Assembly (NCBI RefSeq): GCF_001904615.1
Contig: NZ_MRBY01000042.1
Coordinates: 1-35,355 of the forward strand
DNA length: 35,355 bases
Direction of reading: 5' to 3'
DNA from: [Limnothrix rosea] IAM M-220
GTDB taxonomy: Bacteria; Cyanobacteriota; Cyanobacteriia; Cyanobacteriales; MRBY01
The notes below the pieces were generated by a model, which saw nothing but the letters and a program-made list of their open reading frames with translations, ran no database searches and had not been told where the DNA came from. This document shows positions 34,144 to 35,355 of this stretch, piece by piece. A program made the position numbers and the translations under genes. Positions within the stretch are counted from its first letter, which is position 1; every line of letters starts with the position of its first letter.

Positions 34144-34838
34144 TGAGTTAAGCCATGCTTAAGGGCATAGCGCACAAGCTCGGTACGGCTATTTGTGCCC
34201 GTTTTACCGAAGAGGCGGCTGACGTATTTTTCGACGTTACGCACGCTAGTTTCGAGCTGCTTGGCAATTTCTTTGTTCATCAGACCCTGGGCAACTAGAT
34301 CTAAAACACTCTGTTCACGGGGAGTGAGATCAATTTTTAGGGGAGGGGGAGTCGTCACCAATTGGTTTTGTTGACCAAGGAACTGTTTAATTTCTTTTAG
34401 ATCTTGGGCAATGCCATCAAGATTTGCATCGCCACCGCTTTGGGTTTCGGCGATCGCCTCCTCTTTCGTTAGAAGGTTTTTGACAATCGCTTCTAGTTCT
34501 TCCGGTTCAAAGGGCTTGGGTAAATAGGCATCGCAGCCTGCTTGATAACCTTGGATGCGATCGCTAGTCATGCCACGGGCAGTCAGAAAAACCACGGGCA
34601 ATGTTTTGAAACGGGGATCTTCGCGGAGCTTTTCGAGGAAATCATAGCCACTCATCTGGGGCATCATAATGTCGGAAATCACAAGATCTGGCGTGAAAGT
34701 TTGTAGCAATTCCAAAGCCTTTGTTGCATTTTCCGCTGCCGTCACCGACAAATTTTCATCATCATCCAAATAGGCTTGTACAGACTCTCGTACGCCCGGT
34801 TCATCATCTACGAGCAAAATATTGTAGGTTTTATCCAT
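34140..34838 (-). CDS. NarL/Ycf29-type response regulator (Rre1-like)
   Basis: A 232-residue two-component regulator. The receiver domain (1-120) has Asp10-Asp11 in the acidic pocket, the phosphoryl-accepting Asp56 in LVISDIMMP, and Lys108 in PKPFEP. A linker of variable Gln/Asp/Pro follows (125-165). The LuxR/NarL helix-turn-helix lies at about 168-230 (LTPREQSVLDLVAQGLMNKE and SVRNVEKYVSRLFGKTGTNS). The GMTSDRIQGYQAGCDAYLPK segment resembles Rre1/Ycf29, an essential stress regulator in cyanobacteria (family resemblance from memory). There is no sensor kinase beside it. Its own stop lies in the repeat block. It is divergent from the gamma-glutamylcyclotransferase-like gene by 68 bases. Confidence 0.9.
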   Translation of the reverse strand: MDKTYNILLVDDEPGVRESVQAYLDDDENLSVTAAENATKALELLQTFTPDLVISDIMMPQMSGYDFLEKLREDPRFKTLPVVFLTARGMTSDRIQGYQAGCDAYLPKPFEPEELEAIVKNLLTKEEAIAETQSGGDANLDGIAQDLKEIKQFLGQQNQLVTTPPPLKIDLTPREQSVLDLVAQGLMNKEIAKQLETSVRNVEKYVSRLFGKTGTNSRTELVRYALKHGLTQ

Positions 34839-34906
34839 TGCCTCTGCCGAATTTGGGATGTGTTGATTATATCCCCTTCATTTGTCGCAACTCTAGGTGG
34901 GTAAAG

Positions 34907-35355
34907 ATGGAGAGAACCGAACCTCTACAGGTATTTGTCTACGGCACTTTAAAACCTGAGCATCTTAATTTTGAGCTATTTTGCGCTGGGAAAATAATTG
35001 GTGCATTGCCAGCTCTGGTCAAGGGAAGGCTCTATCAAATTCCGTTTTATACAGAAAAATATCCCCGTGGCTATCCTGCGATGACGATGGAAGCGGGTTG
35101 GGTAGAGGGATACTTACTGAAGTTTGCCCATGATGTCGAAATTTTAAAACAGTTAGATCAATTAGAAGGTTATCAAGGGGGGCGATCGCCGGCAGAAAAT
35201 GAATATCAACGGCAATGTATTCAAATTTTTACCCTAGATAAAATACCATTGACAAAAGCTTGGGGCTATACCATGACAATTGAGCATGTCAAAGAATTAC
35301 GGCTCTCCGGGATTGACTATGCAGCGTTGGTAGGAAAATGCCAACAAATGAGACA
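34907..35355 (+). CDS. Gamma-glutamylcyclotransferase-like protein (partial, 3' end outside window)
   Basis: An open frame of about 149 residues that runs off the window without a stop. It begins MERTEPLQVFVYGTLKPEHL, with the YGTLKP phosphate-like loop of the gamma-glutamylcyclotransferase fold at residues 12-17. The LKQLDQLEGYQGG motif and ENEYQRQ segment (likely location of the catalytic acid) follow in the order expected for this fold. The ATG at 34907 is preceded by AGGTGG six bases upstream. The biological substrate is unclear: family members act on gamma-glutamyl amines or peptides. Divergent from the response regulator gene, with a 68-base gap. Confidence 0.85.
   Translation, partial: MERTEPLQVFVYGTLKPEHLNFELFCAGKIIGALPALVKGRLYQIPFYTEKYPRGYPAMTMEAGWVEGYLLKFAHDVEILKQLDQLEGYQGGRSPAENEYQRQCIQIFTLDKIPLTKAWGYTMTIEHVKELRLSGIDYAALVGKCQQMR

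Overview
This window is a stretch of a cyanobacterial chromosome. The evidence is the very frequent HIP1 octamer GCGATCGC in and between genes, and a set of largely cyanobacterial genes: cyanophycin metabolism (cphB-cphA), the photosystem II assembly factor ycf39, rpoZ, a fused pyrF-pyrE, and the small DUF3134 and DUF3288 proteins. I would place it near the Synechococcus PCC 7002 / Leptolyngbya PCC 7376 group, but that is an inference from general protein resemblance.

Layout. 1-3.4 kb: NAD kinase, Ycf39 and MsrA, then a small unknown protein. 3.6-6 kb: a ParA-type ATPase, a coiled-coil partner ending in ...GWFD that I read as a candidate carboxysome-positioning McdA/McdB pair, and an exported DUF1517 protein. 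6-11.3 kb: a PmbA(TldE)-like protein, then cyanophycin synthetase and cyanophycinase (minus strand, cphB first). 11.5-16.7 kb, plus strand: trmD with an unknown follower gene, a large 7TM-HD protein (candidate c-di-AMP phosphodiesterase), a metallo-beta-lactamase-fold protein with a degraded metal motif, and DUF3134. 17-20.8 kb: two GT-C-like membrane proteins. 20.9-24.4 kb: a glutathionyl-hydroquinone reductase-like protein and a GTPase/coiled-coil pair. 24.6-30.3 kb: two exported proteins with almost the same PTPA-type C-terminal sorting tail, lying on either side of rpoZ, a SNF2 helicase and tRNA-Arg(UCU). 30.7-35.4 kb: a MacB-type permease, pyrF-pyrE with its coupled DUF3288 gene, a tandem-repeat block, a NarL/Ycf29-type response regulator and the start of a gamma-glutamylcyclotransferase-like gene.

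The clearest structure not explained by genes is a family of about 195-206 bp MITE-like elements. There are four copies (one cut by the window edge), with imperfect terminal inverted repeats and T-rich target duplications of about 8 bp. Two subfamilies are visible, and copies tend to sit at gene 3' ends. Copies 1 and 2 are about 96% identical by eye, lie in opposite orientation, and bracket about 16.7 kb. There is no CRISPR array, rRNA, phage module or transposase gene in the window. Most of it is chromosomal housekeeping; the most functionally interesting loci are the candidate McdAB pair, the GTPase/DUF2325 pair and the two PTPA-tail exported proteins.
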